Positions 57,739 through 64,000 of a DNA stretch of 64,000 nt are shown here, piece after piece; position 1 is the stretch's first letter, and each line of letters starts with the position of its first letter. Both the position numbers and the translations under genes were made by a program. The notes under the pieces were generated by a model. That model was not told where the DNA came from. It made no database searches and saw only the letters and a program-made list of their open reading frames with translations. Location: positions 86,919 to 150,918 of the forward strand of contig DFLF01000013.1 in NCBI GenBank assembly GCA_002373675.1, written 5' to 3'. Origin of the DNA: Pseudobutyrivibrio sp. UBA3626 (lineage in GTDB: Bacteria > Bacillota > Clostridia > Lachnospirales > Lachnospiraceae).

Positions 57739-58470
57739 ATGGGAATTAGTGTAGCATTGCTAGCCTACAAAGAAGAAGAGAATCTTAAGGTTTTGCTTCC
57801 ACAGATTATTGATAATATCAAAAAGTGTGGCGAAGAGTATGAGTTATTAGTGGTTGATACAGAAAAACCGCTAGATAATACGAAGGACGTATGTGAGAAG
57901 TTCGGTGCAAGATATATTAATCAGGAATTACCAGGTTTTGCAGGAGCCTTTAAGACAGCAATAAAATATGCAAAAATGGATAAATTTTTGATAATGGATT
58001 CTGATGGTTCACATCCACCAGTTGTCATCCCAGCTATACATAAGAAATTTGTTGATGATAAATGTGATGTTGTGATTGGTTCTCGTTATTGTAAGGGTGG
58101 AAAGACAAATGATGTCAAGTCATCTCAAATAATGAGCCATTTGCTGAATTTTGCATATAGAGTAGTGCTTGGATTACATGCGAAGGATTTATCTACAGAT
58201 TATCGTATGTACCACACAAAGCAGTTAAAAAGGGTAAAGCTTAAGTGTAAAAACTATGATGTGTTAGAAGAAGTATTGTTGATGCTACAGCTAAACAAGA
58301 AGAATCATAGATTAAAATTTGGTGAAGTTCCAATTAACTTTCAAAAAAGGATGTATGGAGAGTCAAAAAGGAGATTATTACCATATATCTGTACGTTTAT
58401 ATCAACACTCGTAAGATTATTTTTTGTTAGAATTAAGGCGGGTTTGCCAAAAAAGAAGGTAAAAAGATGA
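57739..58470 (+). CDS. Polyprenyl-phosphate GT2 glycosyltransferase
   Basis: A 243-residue family-2 transferase, MGISVALLAYKEEENLKVLLPQII, with FLIMDSDGSHPP (D-x-D metal site, about 85-96), IGSRYCKGGKTND and STDYRMYHTKQL, as in dolichol-phosphate-mannose synthase-like enzymes. No C-terminal membrane helices. It overlaps gtrA by 4 bases, so it probably charges undecaprenyl phosphate with a sugar that GtrA helps flip. Confidence 0.88.
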   Translation: MGISVALLAYKEEENLKVLLPQIIDNIKKCGEEYELLVVDTEKPLDNTKDVCEKFGARYINQELPGFAGAFKTAIKYAKMDKFLIMDSDGSHPPVVIPAIHKKFVDDKCDVVIGSRYCKGGKTNDVKSSQIMSHLLNFAYRVVLGLHAKDLSTDYRMYHTKQLKRVKLKCKNYDVLEEVLLMLQLNKKNHRLKFGEVPINFQKRMYGESKRRLLPYICTFISTLVRLFFVRIKAGLPKKKVKR

Positions 58471-58982
58471 GTAAACTATTTAAACAAATATTAAGATTTG
58501 GCGTGGTTGGTGGAATATCGTTTGTTGTTGATTTTGTTATAACGAATGTAGTGGCGTTGTTACTTAGAAAAATCGGCATCGAACCTACAACTTCAGCCAT
58601 GATAGGTGCTCTATTCGGCTTTGTTGTATCTATTATTGTTAATTATATATTAAGTATGCATTGGGTCTTTGAAAGAAAAGACGACATGAATCGCGGCAAG
58701 GAGTTTACGATTTTTGTTGTTTTGAGTCTTATAGGATTAGGATTAAACGAGTTAATAATCCTAGGGTGCATGATGCTAATTAATAACGTGGGTTGGTGTG
58801 CTGATTTTACACAATGGTGTGTTGATGTTGTAAGCCATGTATTTAGTATGACATTTGAAGGAATGGCAACAGCAGGTTCTAAGATAATTGCGACTGCTAT
58901 TGTTATGGTGTTTAATTTTGTGACTCGTAAGATTTTTCTGGAGAAGAAGGATGGTGAAACAGATATCGAGAAAAAGATATAA
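58467..58982 (+). CDS. GtrA family membrane protein
   Basis: A 171-residue protein with four membrane helices: ILRFGVVGGISFVVDFVITNVVALLL, SAMIGALFGFVVSIIVNYILSMHWVFERK, IFVVLSLIGLGLNELIIL and IIATAIVMVFNFVTRKIFLEK. The R-F-x-x-V-G and N-F-x-x-x-K/R-x-F marks are those of GtrA, a putative flippase for polyprenyl-linked sugars. Coupled to the GT2 gene upstream. An insert of about 20 residues (GWCADFTQWCVDVVSH) precedes the last helix. Confidence 0.9.
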   Translation: MSKLFKQILRFGVVGGISFVVDFVITNVVALLLRKIGIEPTTSAMIGALFGFVVSIIVNYILSMHWVFERKDDMNRGKEFTIFVVLSLIGLGLNELIILGCMMLINNVGWCADFTQWCVDVVSHVFSMTFEGMATAGSKIIATAIVMVFNFVTRKIFLEKKDGETDIEKKI

Positions 58983-58994
58983 AGGAGTTATGAT

Positions 58995-59957
58995 TTGAAA
59001 AGAATAATAATCACAGGTTTTTCGGGTTTTGTAAGTAGACATTTTTTGAATTATTTATATGATAACAAGAAAGAATATCAAGTTTTAGGAGCAGATATTA
59101 ATGAACCTAAATTTGATATAAATAATTATTCAGATGTATTAGATATTTCATTTAAAAAATGTAATATGCTAGATGAAAATGTAGTAAGTGACATGGTACA
59201 GGAGTTTGCACCTGATTATATTCTTCATCTTGCAGCTTTTTCTTCTGTAGCATATTCATGGGAACATCCAGCAGAATGCTTTAATAATAATACGAAAATA
59301 TTTTTAAATGTTACTAATGCAGTCAGGGCACTTAATAAAAAATGTAGAATACTTTCAGTTGGCTCGTCAGAGGAATATGGAAATGTTTCTAAAGAACAAT
59401 TACCCCTTAAAGAAAGTATGAACCTTAATCCTGTTAGCCCATATGCTGTTGCAAGAGTATCACAAGAGATGATGTCTAAGGTGTATGTCAATAGCTATGA
59501 TATGGATATTGTACTTACAAGAAGTTTTAACCATATGGGACCACATCAAGATGAAAGATTTGTTATTCCATCATTTATAAGAAAAATTCTTGATGTAAAG
59601 GAAAGTGGAAGAGGTACAGGTACAATTGAGACGGGTGATACAACAATTATTAGAGACTTTGTTGACGTAAGAGATGTTGTTAGAGCATACTATGAGCTTT
59701 TAATGGAAGGCACACCTGGGGAAGTATATAATATATGCGGTGGAAAAGGTGTGGAATTATCTGAAGTATTAGAAGAGATAGCAGATATTATTGGCGTTGA
59801 TATAATTGGTAAGGTTAATCCAGAGTATGTTAGACCAGACGACAATAGGCAGATAATAGGTAGTGTAGACAAAATAAAAAGAGATATTGGTTGGGAAGCA
59901 AAGATTCCACTTAGACAAACGTTAACTGATATGATAGAGACAATGAGAAATAATTAA
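58995..59957 (+). CDS. rmd: GDP-6-deoxy-D-mannose reductase-like SDR enzyme
   Basis: A 320-residue extended SDR starting at TTG 58995 (AAAGGAG seven bases before; an ATG at 58990 gives only two codons). The NAD(P) loop is T7-G-F-S-G-F-V-S-R, where the third Gly of G-x-x-G-x-x-G is Ser. Catalytic Tyr150 stands in SPYAVARVSQE, with Arg154 where the family has Lys. RSFNHMGPHQDERFVIPSFI and RDFVDVRDVVRAYYELL are typical of Rmd. It would reduce GDP-4-keto-6-deoxymannose made by the next gene to GDP-D-rhamnose; a related epimerase/reductase role is possible. Confidence 0.75.
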   Translation: MKRIIITGFSGFVSRHFLNYLYDNKKEYQVLGADINEPKFDINNYSDVLDISFKKCNMLDENVVSDMVQEFAPDYILHLAAFSSVAYSWEHPAECFNNNTKIFLNVTNAVRALNKKCRILSVGSSEEYGNVSKEQLPLKESMNLNPVSPYAVARVSQEMMSKVYVNSYDMDIVLTRSFNHMGPHQDERFVIPSFIRKILDVKESGRGTGTIETGDTTIIRDFVDVRDVVRAYYELLMEGTPGEVYNICGGKGVELSEVLEEIADIIGVDIIGKVNPEYVRPDDNRQIIGSVDKIKRDIGWEAKIPLRQTLTDMIETMRNN

Positions 59958-59984
59958 AAGCATCAATAGGAAAGGAAGAAGAAC

Positions 59985-61031
59985 ATGGCAAAGAAGGCAC
60001 TGATTACAGGTATTACAGGTCAAGATGGAAGCTATTTGGCAGAATTTTTGCTTGAGAAAGGATATGAAGTTCACGGGATAATTCGTCGTTCATCAGTCCA
60101 TTCTACAGAAAGGATTGACCATCTTCTAAAAGCAGGAACAATTACAATTCATGATGGAGATTTGTCAGACTCTTCTTCAATAGTTAAGGTTATAAGCATT
60201 GTAAAGCCTGATGAAATATATAACTTGGCAGCACAATCACATGTAGGCGTTTCTTTTGATGCAGCTGAATACACAGGTGATGTTGATGCCATAGGTGTTC
60301 TTAGAGTGCTTGAGGCAGTTCATATGCTTGGAATGGATAAGACGTGTCGAATTTATCAAGCATCTACCTCTGAACTATATGGTAAGGTTGAAGAGGTACC
60401 TCAAAATGAGAATACTCCATTCCACCCATATAGTCCATACGCTGTTGCTAAGCAGTATGGTTTTTGGATGATTAAGCAATACAGAGAAGCTTATGGTCAG
60501 TTTGCTGCAAATGGTATTTTATTTAACCATGAGTCAGAGAGACGAGGAGAGCAGTTCGTTACACGTAAGATAACAAGAGCAGCTGGACGTATTGCAGTAG
60601 GTATACAAGATAAATTATATCTTGGCAATTTAGATTCTCTACGTGACTGGGGATATGCAAAGGATTATGTTGAGTGTATGTGGTTAATCATGCAGCAGGA
60701 TGAGCCAGATGATTATGTAATAGCTACTGGTGTTCAGCATACAGTTAGAGAATTTACTACACTTGCATTTAAGTATGTTGGTATTGAACTTGAGTGGAAG
60801 GGAAAGGGAGTTAACGAACAAGGAATTGATAAGGCAACAGGCAAGGTACTTGTTGAAGTGTCTGAAGAGTTCTATCGTCCAACGGATGTAGTTAATCTTT
60901 GGGGAGATCCAACTAAAGCAAAGACAAAACTCGGTTGGGATCCTCAGAAGACAAGTTATGAAGACTTATGTCGTATTATGGCTGAACATGATTATGAACT
61001 TGCAAAGCAGGAAGCTAAGCTGACAAAATAA
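59985..61031 (+). CDS. gmd: GDP-mannose 4,6-dehydratase
   Basis: A 348-residue SDR enzyme: KALITGITGQDGSYLAEFLLEKGYEVHGIIRRSS (NADP-binding start), NLAAQSHVGVSFD, ASTSELYGKV (catalytic Thr and acid region), SPYAVAKQYGFW (Tyr and Lys) and FNHESERRGEQFVTRKIT, all diagnostic. It converts GDP-mannose to GDP-4-keto-6-deoxymannose, which the reductase gene upstream can use. Ribosome site AAAGGAAG. Confidence 0.96.
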   Translation: MAKKALITGITGQDGSYLAEFLLEKGYEVHGIIRRSSVHSTERIDHLLKAGTITIHDGDLSDSSSIVKVISIVKPDEIYNLAAQSHVGVSFDAAEYTGDVDAIGVLRVLEAVHMLGMDKTCRIYQASTSELYGKVEEVPQNENTPFHPYSPYAVAKQYGFWMIKQYREAYGQFAANGILFNHESERRGEQFVTRKITRAAGRIAVGIQDKLYLGNLDSLRDWGYAKDYVECMWLIMQQDEPDDYVIATGVQHTVREFTTLAFKYVGIELEWKGKGVNEQGIDKATGKVLVEVSEEFYRPTDVVNLWGDPTKAKTKLGWDPQKTSYEDLCRIMAEHDYELAKQEAKLTK

Positions 61032-61044
61032 AAAGGAGACTATT

Positions 61045-61758
61045 GTGGATAATTTATATATAGTGATGCCTGCATATAACGAGGAAGATAATATAGAGAT
61101 AGTTATAAAACAGTGGTATCCATTGCTTGAAGGAAAAGGCGAGAATTCGAGGCTAGTGATTGCTGATTCAGGATGTGTTGATTCAACTCATGAAATAATA
61201 GAAAATTTGAAAAAGAATGGTTATTCAAAACTAAAAACATTTTCAAAGGGCGATAGACAACACGGACCCAAAGTTTTAAATCTTTATAAGTATGCTATAA
61301 AAAACAAAGCAGATTGGATTTTTCAGACAGACTCAGACGGCCAGACGAATCGAGATGAGTTTAACAGATTTTGGGAGAGTCGTAATGATTATGACGTAGT
61401 ACTAGGGTATAGACCAGTTCGTGGAGATGGGAAAGATAGAAAATTTGTAGAAAATGTGGTGTGTCTAATCGTCCGGTTATTCTTTGGCGTTAAAGTTAAA
61501 GACGCTAATGCTCCATTTAGATTAATGAAGACAGATGTTGTTAATAAATATATAGGTAGATTTCCGAAAGACTACAATATACCTAATATTATTTTTACTA
61601 CTTTTTTTGTATATTATAAAGAAAAAGTGTTGTTTCTTCCTATAACCTTTATGCCAAGGCAGGGAGGAAAGAATTCTATAAATATAAAATCAATTGTCAA
61701 AATAGGAATAAGAGCTCTGGGCGATTTTTATAAATTTAGAAAAGGACTTAAAGAGTAG
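61045..61758 (+). CDS. GT2 glycosyltransferase
   Basis: A 237-residue transferase beginning DNLYIVMPAYNEEDNIEIVIKQWYPLL (start GTG 61045 with AAAGGAG). WIFQTDSDGQTNRDEF holds the D-x-D site (about 93-108), and APFRLMKTDVVNKYIGRFP follows. No membrane helices. It adds one sugar to a surface glycan; donor unknown. Confidence 0.88.
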   Translation: MDNLYIVMPAYNEEDNIEIVIKQWYPLLEGKGENSRLVIADSGCVDSTHEIIENLKKNGYSKLKTFSKGDRQHGPKVLNLYKYAIKNKADWIFQTDSDGQTNRDEFNRFWESRNDYDVVLGYRPVRGDGKDRKFVENVVCLIVRLFFGVKVKDANAPFRLMKTDVVNKYIGRFPKDYNIPNIIFTTFFVYYKEKVLFLPITFMPRQGGKNSINIKSIVKIGIRALGDFYKFRKGLKE

Positions 61759-61796
61759 GAAGAAAGAGGAATAGACTAGTTAGGAAGGATAAAAAA

Positions 61797-62480
61797 ATGG
61801 GAAAAAAATTAACGATAGTAATACCTTGTTACAACGAGAAAGATTCATTGCTTCAAATCTTGGAAAAAATTAACAATTGTCCTATTAAGAATAAAGAGAT
61901 AATAATTGTTGATGATATGTCAACGGATGGAACACGTGAACTTCTAAAAAATGAAGTCGAGAAGATGGTTGACAAAGTAATATATCATGAAGAAAACACT
62001 GGCAAAGGTGGAGCTTTGAGAACAGGATTTATGGCAGCCACAGGCGATGTTGTTATCATTCAGGATGCGGACATGGAGTATGACCCTAATGAGTATCCTA
62101 GAGTGGTAAATCCAATAGCTAGAGGTGAAAATAAAGTTGTATATGGTTCGAGATTTTTGAAGCAGAAAGCAAAAGGATATTTAGCAAATAGACTAGCTAA
62201 TAAAGGGCTTACAATGCTTTCTAATATTATGACGCATCAAAGATTAACGGATATGGAAACATGCTATAAGGCATTTGATAGGGAGTTAATACAGTCTATC
62301 GATATAGAAGAAAAAAGGTTTGGGTTTGAACCTGAAATAACTGCTAAGATTTCGAAGATGGGAATAATTATTAAAGAAGTGCCTATATCATACTATCCAA
62401 GAAGTAATGAAGAGGGAAAGAAAATAGGAATAAGTGACGGTTTTAGAGCACTTCATTGTATTTGGCATTATAGTAGATAG
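61797..62480 (+). CDS. GT2 glycosyltransferase (dolichol-phosphate-glucose/mannose synthase type)
   Basis: A 227-residue transferase: KLTIVIPCYNEKDSLLQILEKINN, IIIVDDMSTDGTRELL, ENTGKGGALRTGFMAATGDVVIIQDADMEYDPNEYP (D-x-D), VYGSRFL and MTHQRLTDMETCYKAF, which are the marks of the DPM1/ArnC-like branch. It loads a polyprenyl carrier for a GT-C enzyme such as DUF6020 or the downstream membrane proteins. A terminator follows. Confidence 0.9.
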   Translation: MGKKLTIVIPCYNEKDSLLQILEKINNCPIKNKEIIIVDDMSTDGTRELLKNEVEKMVDKVIYHEENTGKGGALRTGFMAATGDVVIIQDADMEYDPNEYPRVVNPIARGENKVVYGSRFLKQKAKGYLANRLANKGLTMLSNIMTHQRLTDMETCYKAFDRELIQSIDIEEKRFGFEPEITAKISKMGIIIKEVPISYYPRSNEEGKKIGISDGFRALHCIWHYSR

Positions 62481-62490
62481 AATAAAAAAT

Positions 62491-62524
62491 AAAAAGGAAC
62501 TCATATTGATGAGTTCCTTTTTGT
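62491..62524 (+). terminator. Terminator after the second GT2 gene
   Basis: AAAAAGGAACTCAT (62491-62504) pairs with ATGAGTTCCTTTTT (62509-62522) around ATTG. Confidence 0.85.
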
Positions 62525-62548
62525 TGAATTCGAAGGTTAGTAATATTT

Positions 62549-63736
62549 ATGAGAGAGAGAAGACTATTTATACTATTTTTATCGGTATTTGCAGCGTTAA
62601 CATCAATATATTATTATGAGGGAATGGTTGATGCTATGAATACCACAACAATGGCTTTTTCATACAAATATGGTTTTATTCCTAGAGCATTTTTGGGGTC
62701 GCTATTAAAAGCAGTAGACATTCTTCCAGGAGAGCAATATACATATGAAGGAGTATGTATTTTATCCTGGATATTGCAGGTTGTTTTTTTATTAGTGTTA
62801 ATATTGTTTATTAATTATATTATAAAAAAAGCAGGAGAAAAGATGCTTTTTAAGCTTGCTCCAACAATAATTGTATTTGTTATATTTGCATTTCCTGAAT
62901 ACGTAACTGAGGAAAACTTTGGTAGACCAGATGTAGTTATGGTTATACTTACAATTATTGGAGTGTATGCATTAATAAAACAAAAATTTGAATGGATCGT
63001 TGTTCCAATCGCCATTATTTCAATGTGTAATCATCAAGGATACATTCTAATGTTCTTGAATGTATTATTAGTATTGCTTTTTGTCGGGTGTTTTGATTAT
63101 AAAAAGAAAAGAAATTACTATATTGTGTTAATAGTTTTATTGATAATAACGTCAATATCACTATTCGTTTATTTGAATTTTTATAGTCATAATAATAGTG
63201 TTGAAGAATATAAGATGATTTATTCTGATGCAGAAAAACTCTCATATTATAACCTTGTACATAAAGAAGTTATGATGCATGAGATACTTGGTGAATCACC
63301 TTTTGTTGACGAGTGGCCATATCATATAGTCAATTTTGAAGAATTTGGTATTTTTGCTTTGTTGATGAGTCCGTATATATATTTGGGCGGTAAATTTTTC
63401 GTTAAATGTGTAATGAAAGCACAAGGAATTGAAAAGTTGAAATATTTAGCATTGGCATTTGGATCATTTACAATACTTCCAGACATGATAGTAAAAATTG
63501 ATTATGGAAGATGGATGTTTGCCATACTTACTTATTATTTCTTAGTTGTCATAGCGATGATTGCAAAAAAGGATATTATATGTGTTAATGAATATAATGC
63601 CATTTCAAAGAGTTTTAGTAATAAGAAATCCGTTGCCTTGGGAATGATAGTATATCCATTTTTGTTTTCGCCTTTTTTGGCAAATGGTATAACGACATTA
63701 ACAGGAATAATTGTTAATTATTTTAGAGGTGTGTAA
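62549..63736 (+). CDS. Multi-pass membrane protein of the glycan cluster
   Basis: A 395-residue protein with about nine membrane helices (for example LFILFLSVFAALTSIYYY, VVFLLVLILFINYIIKKA, YIVLIVLLIITSISLFVYL). Between the first two helices is MNTTTMAFSYKYGFIPRAFLGSLL, a phenylalanine- and arginine-containing loop often found in uncharacterised polysaccharide-cluster membrane proteins of Clostridia. No transferase motif is clear. It overlaps the next gene by one base (TAATG). Confidence 0.7.
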   Translation: MRERRLFILFLSVFAALTSIYYYEGMVDAMNTTTMAFSYKYGFIPRAFLGSLLKAVDILPGEQYTYEGVCILSWILQVVFLLVLILFINYIIKKAGEKMLFKLAPTIIVFVIFAFPEYVTEENFGRPDVVMVILTIIGVYALIKQKFEWIVVPIAIISMCNHQGYILMFLNVLLVLLFVGCFDYKKKRNYYIVLIVLLIITSISLFVYLNFYSHNNSVEEYKMIYSDAEKLSYYNLVHKEVMMHEILGESPFVDEWPYHIVNFEEFGIFALLMSPYIYLGGKFFVKCVMKAQGIEKLKYLALAFGSFTILPDMIVKIDYGRWMFAILTYYFLVVIAMIAKKDIICVNEYNAISKSFSNKKSVALGMIVYPFLFSPFLANGITTLTGIIVNYFRGV

Positions 63737-64000
63737 TGAATAGTATCATAAAAAAGAATTATATGACAATTATTTGCCTTGTGCTAATTATTATTGGGGA
63801 AATAGTTTTTTTTAGAAATATACTATTTACAAGTGCATTAATTGGCGATGGGACAGATGGTATATTGAATACATTATTTGCTGAACATTGGTATCAAGTT
63901 TTGCGTGGACAGGAAAAATGGTCTGAACTTACATGTTTTTATCCTGCAGAAAATGTTTTATCGTATTCTGATATGATGCTTGGTGTTGGAATACCCTATA
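63736..64000 (+). CDS. Membrane protein, YfhO/GT-C-like start (3' truncated by window)
   Basis: The first 88 residues are visible. After an N-terminal membrane helix (YMTIICLVLIIIGEIVFF) comes ALIGDGTDGILNTLFAEHWYQVLRGQEKW and NVLSYSDMMLGVGIPY. An acidic G-D-G-x-D loop right after the first helix and a conserved S-D-x-x-x-x-x-x-x-P is typical of large multi-pass membrane glycosyltransferases of the YfhO/GT-C type. It is translationally coupled to the upstream gene. Confidence 0.65.
   Translation, partial: MNSIIKKNYMTIICLVLIIIGEIVFFRNILFTSALIGDGTDGILNTLFAEHWYQVLRGQEKWSELTCFYPAENVLSYSDMMLGVGIPY

Overview
The window reads as the chromosome of a low-GC, Gram-positive anaerobe of the class Clostridia, most likely Lachnospiraceae (inference; no rRNA is present). 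Supporting features are the Bacillota-type order gmk-like/yaaR/holB/ricT/trmN6-like/rsmI, rpsF-ssb-rpsR, gdpP-rplI-dnaB, mecA, a Nif11-type leader peptide, a PKTGD-type wall-sorting motif, small 2[4Fe-4S] ferredoxin and DUF1858 genes, and an F-ATPase whose c subunit carries the complete Na+-binding signature.

Layout. 1-430: 3' part of a Nif11-leader/zinc-ribbon gene and its terminator. 495-8868: an integrated element of about 8.3 kb in a tRNA-Lys(CUU) gene, bounded by a 39-bp direct repeat. Its content (Rep_trans/RstA-like replication initiator, Zot/pI-like ATPase, tiny coat-like membrane protein, long pIII-like secreted and anchored protein, ssDNA-binding-like protein, tyrosine integrase, Xre-like repressor) marks it as a filamentous-phage (inovirus-like) prophage in a Gram-positive host. 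There is no secretin, as expected without an outer membrane. The attachment repeat lies inside the reading frame of the repressor, so integration swaps its C-terminus. The element also seems to carry its own replacement promoter for the tRNA it rebuilds. 8.9-16.6 kb: DUF1275 protein, trmB, a D,D-carboxypeptidase, an AbiEi-like/AbiEii-like pair whose toxin half lacks the catalytic motif, Orn/Lys/Arg decarboxylase, guanylate-kinase-like gene and yaaR. 16.6-23.2 kb: an accessory insertion (two orphans, a UDG-fold protein, WYL regulator, SpoVK/CbbX-type AAA+ ATPase, a secreted wall protein cut off in its sorting signal) that splits yaaR from vanZ-like/holB. 23.2-36.2 kb: housekeeping genes (holB to dnaB). 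36.3-43.6 kb: DUF1858, ferredoxin, DASS transporter, mecA, a kinase/ParA-like pair and a GH18 protein. Between the transporter and mecA is a 290-bp inverted pair of RNA-like elements. 43.7-52.8 kb: a Sua5-pseudophosphatase fusion, dCMP deaminase and the complete atp operon. 52.9-64 kb: a surface-glycan cluster (DUF6020, MBOAT + SGNH O-acetylation pair, GtrA, GDP-mannose dehydratase/reductase, GT2 enzymes, multi-pass membrane proteins) that runs off the window.

How parts work together. The prophage looks like one long leftward operon from a promoter near 8396, under three spaced operator-like repeats next to the rightward repressor gene; palindromic non-coding DNA between modules is where origins and the packaging signal should lie. 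On the host side, the Na+-type ATP synthase suggests sodium bioenergetics, and the glycan cluster predicts a deoxyhexose-containing, O-acetylated surface polymer.
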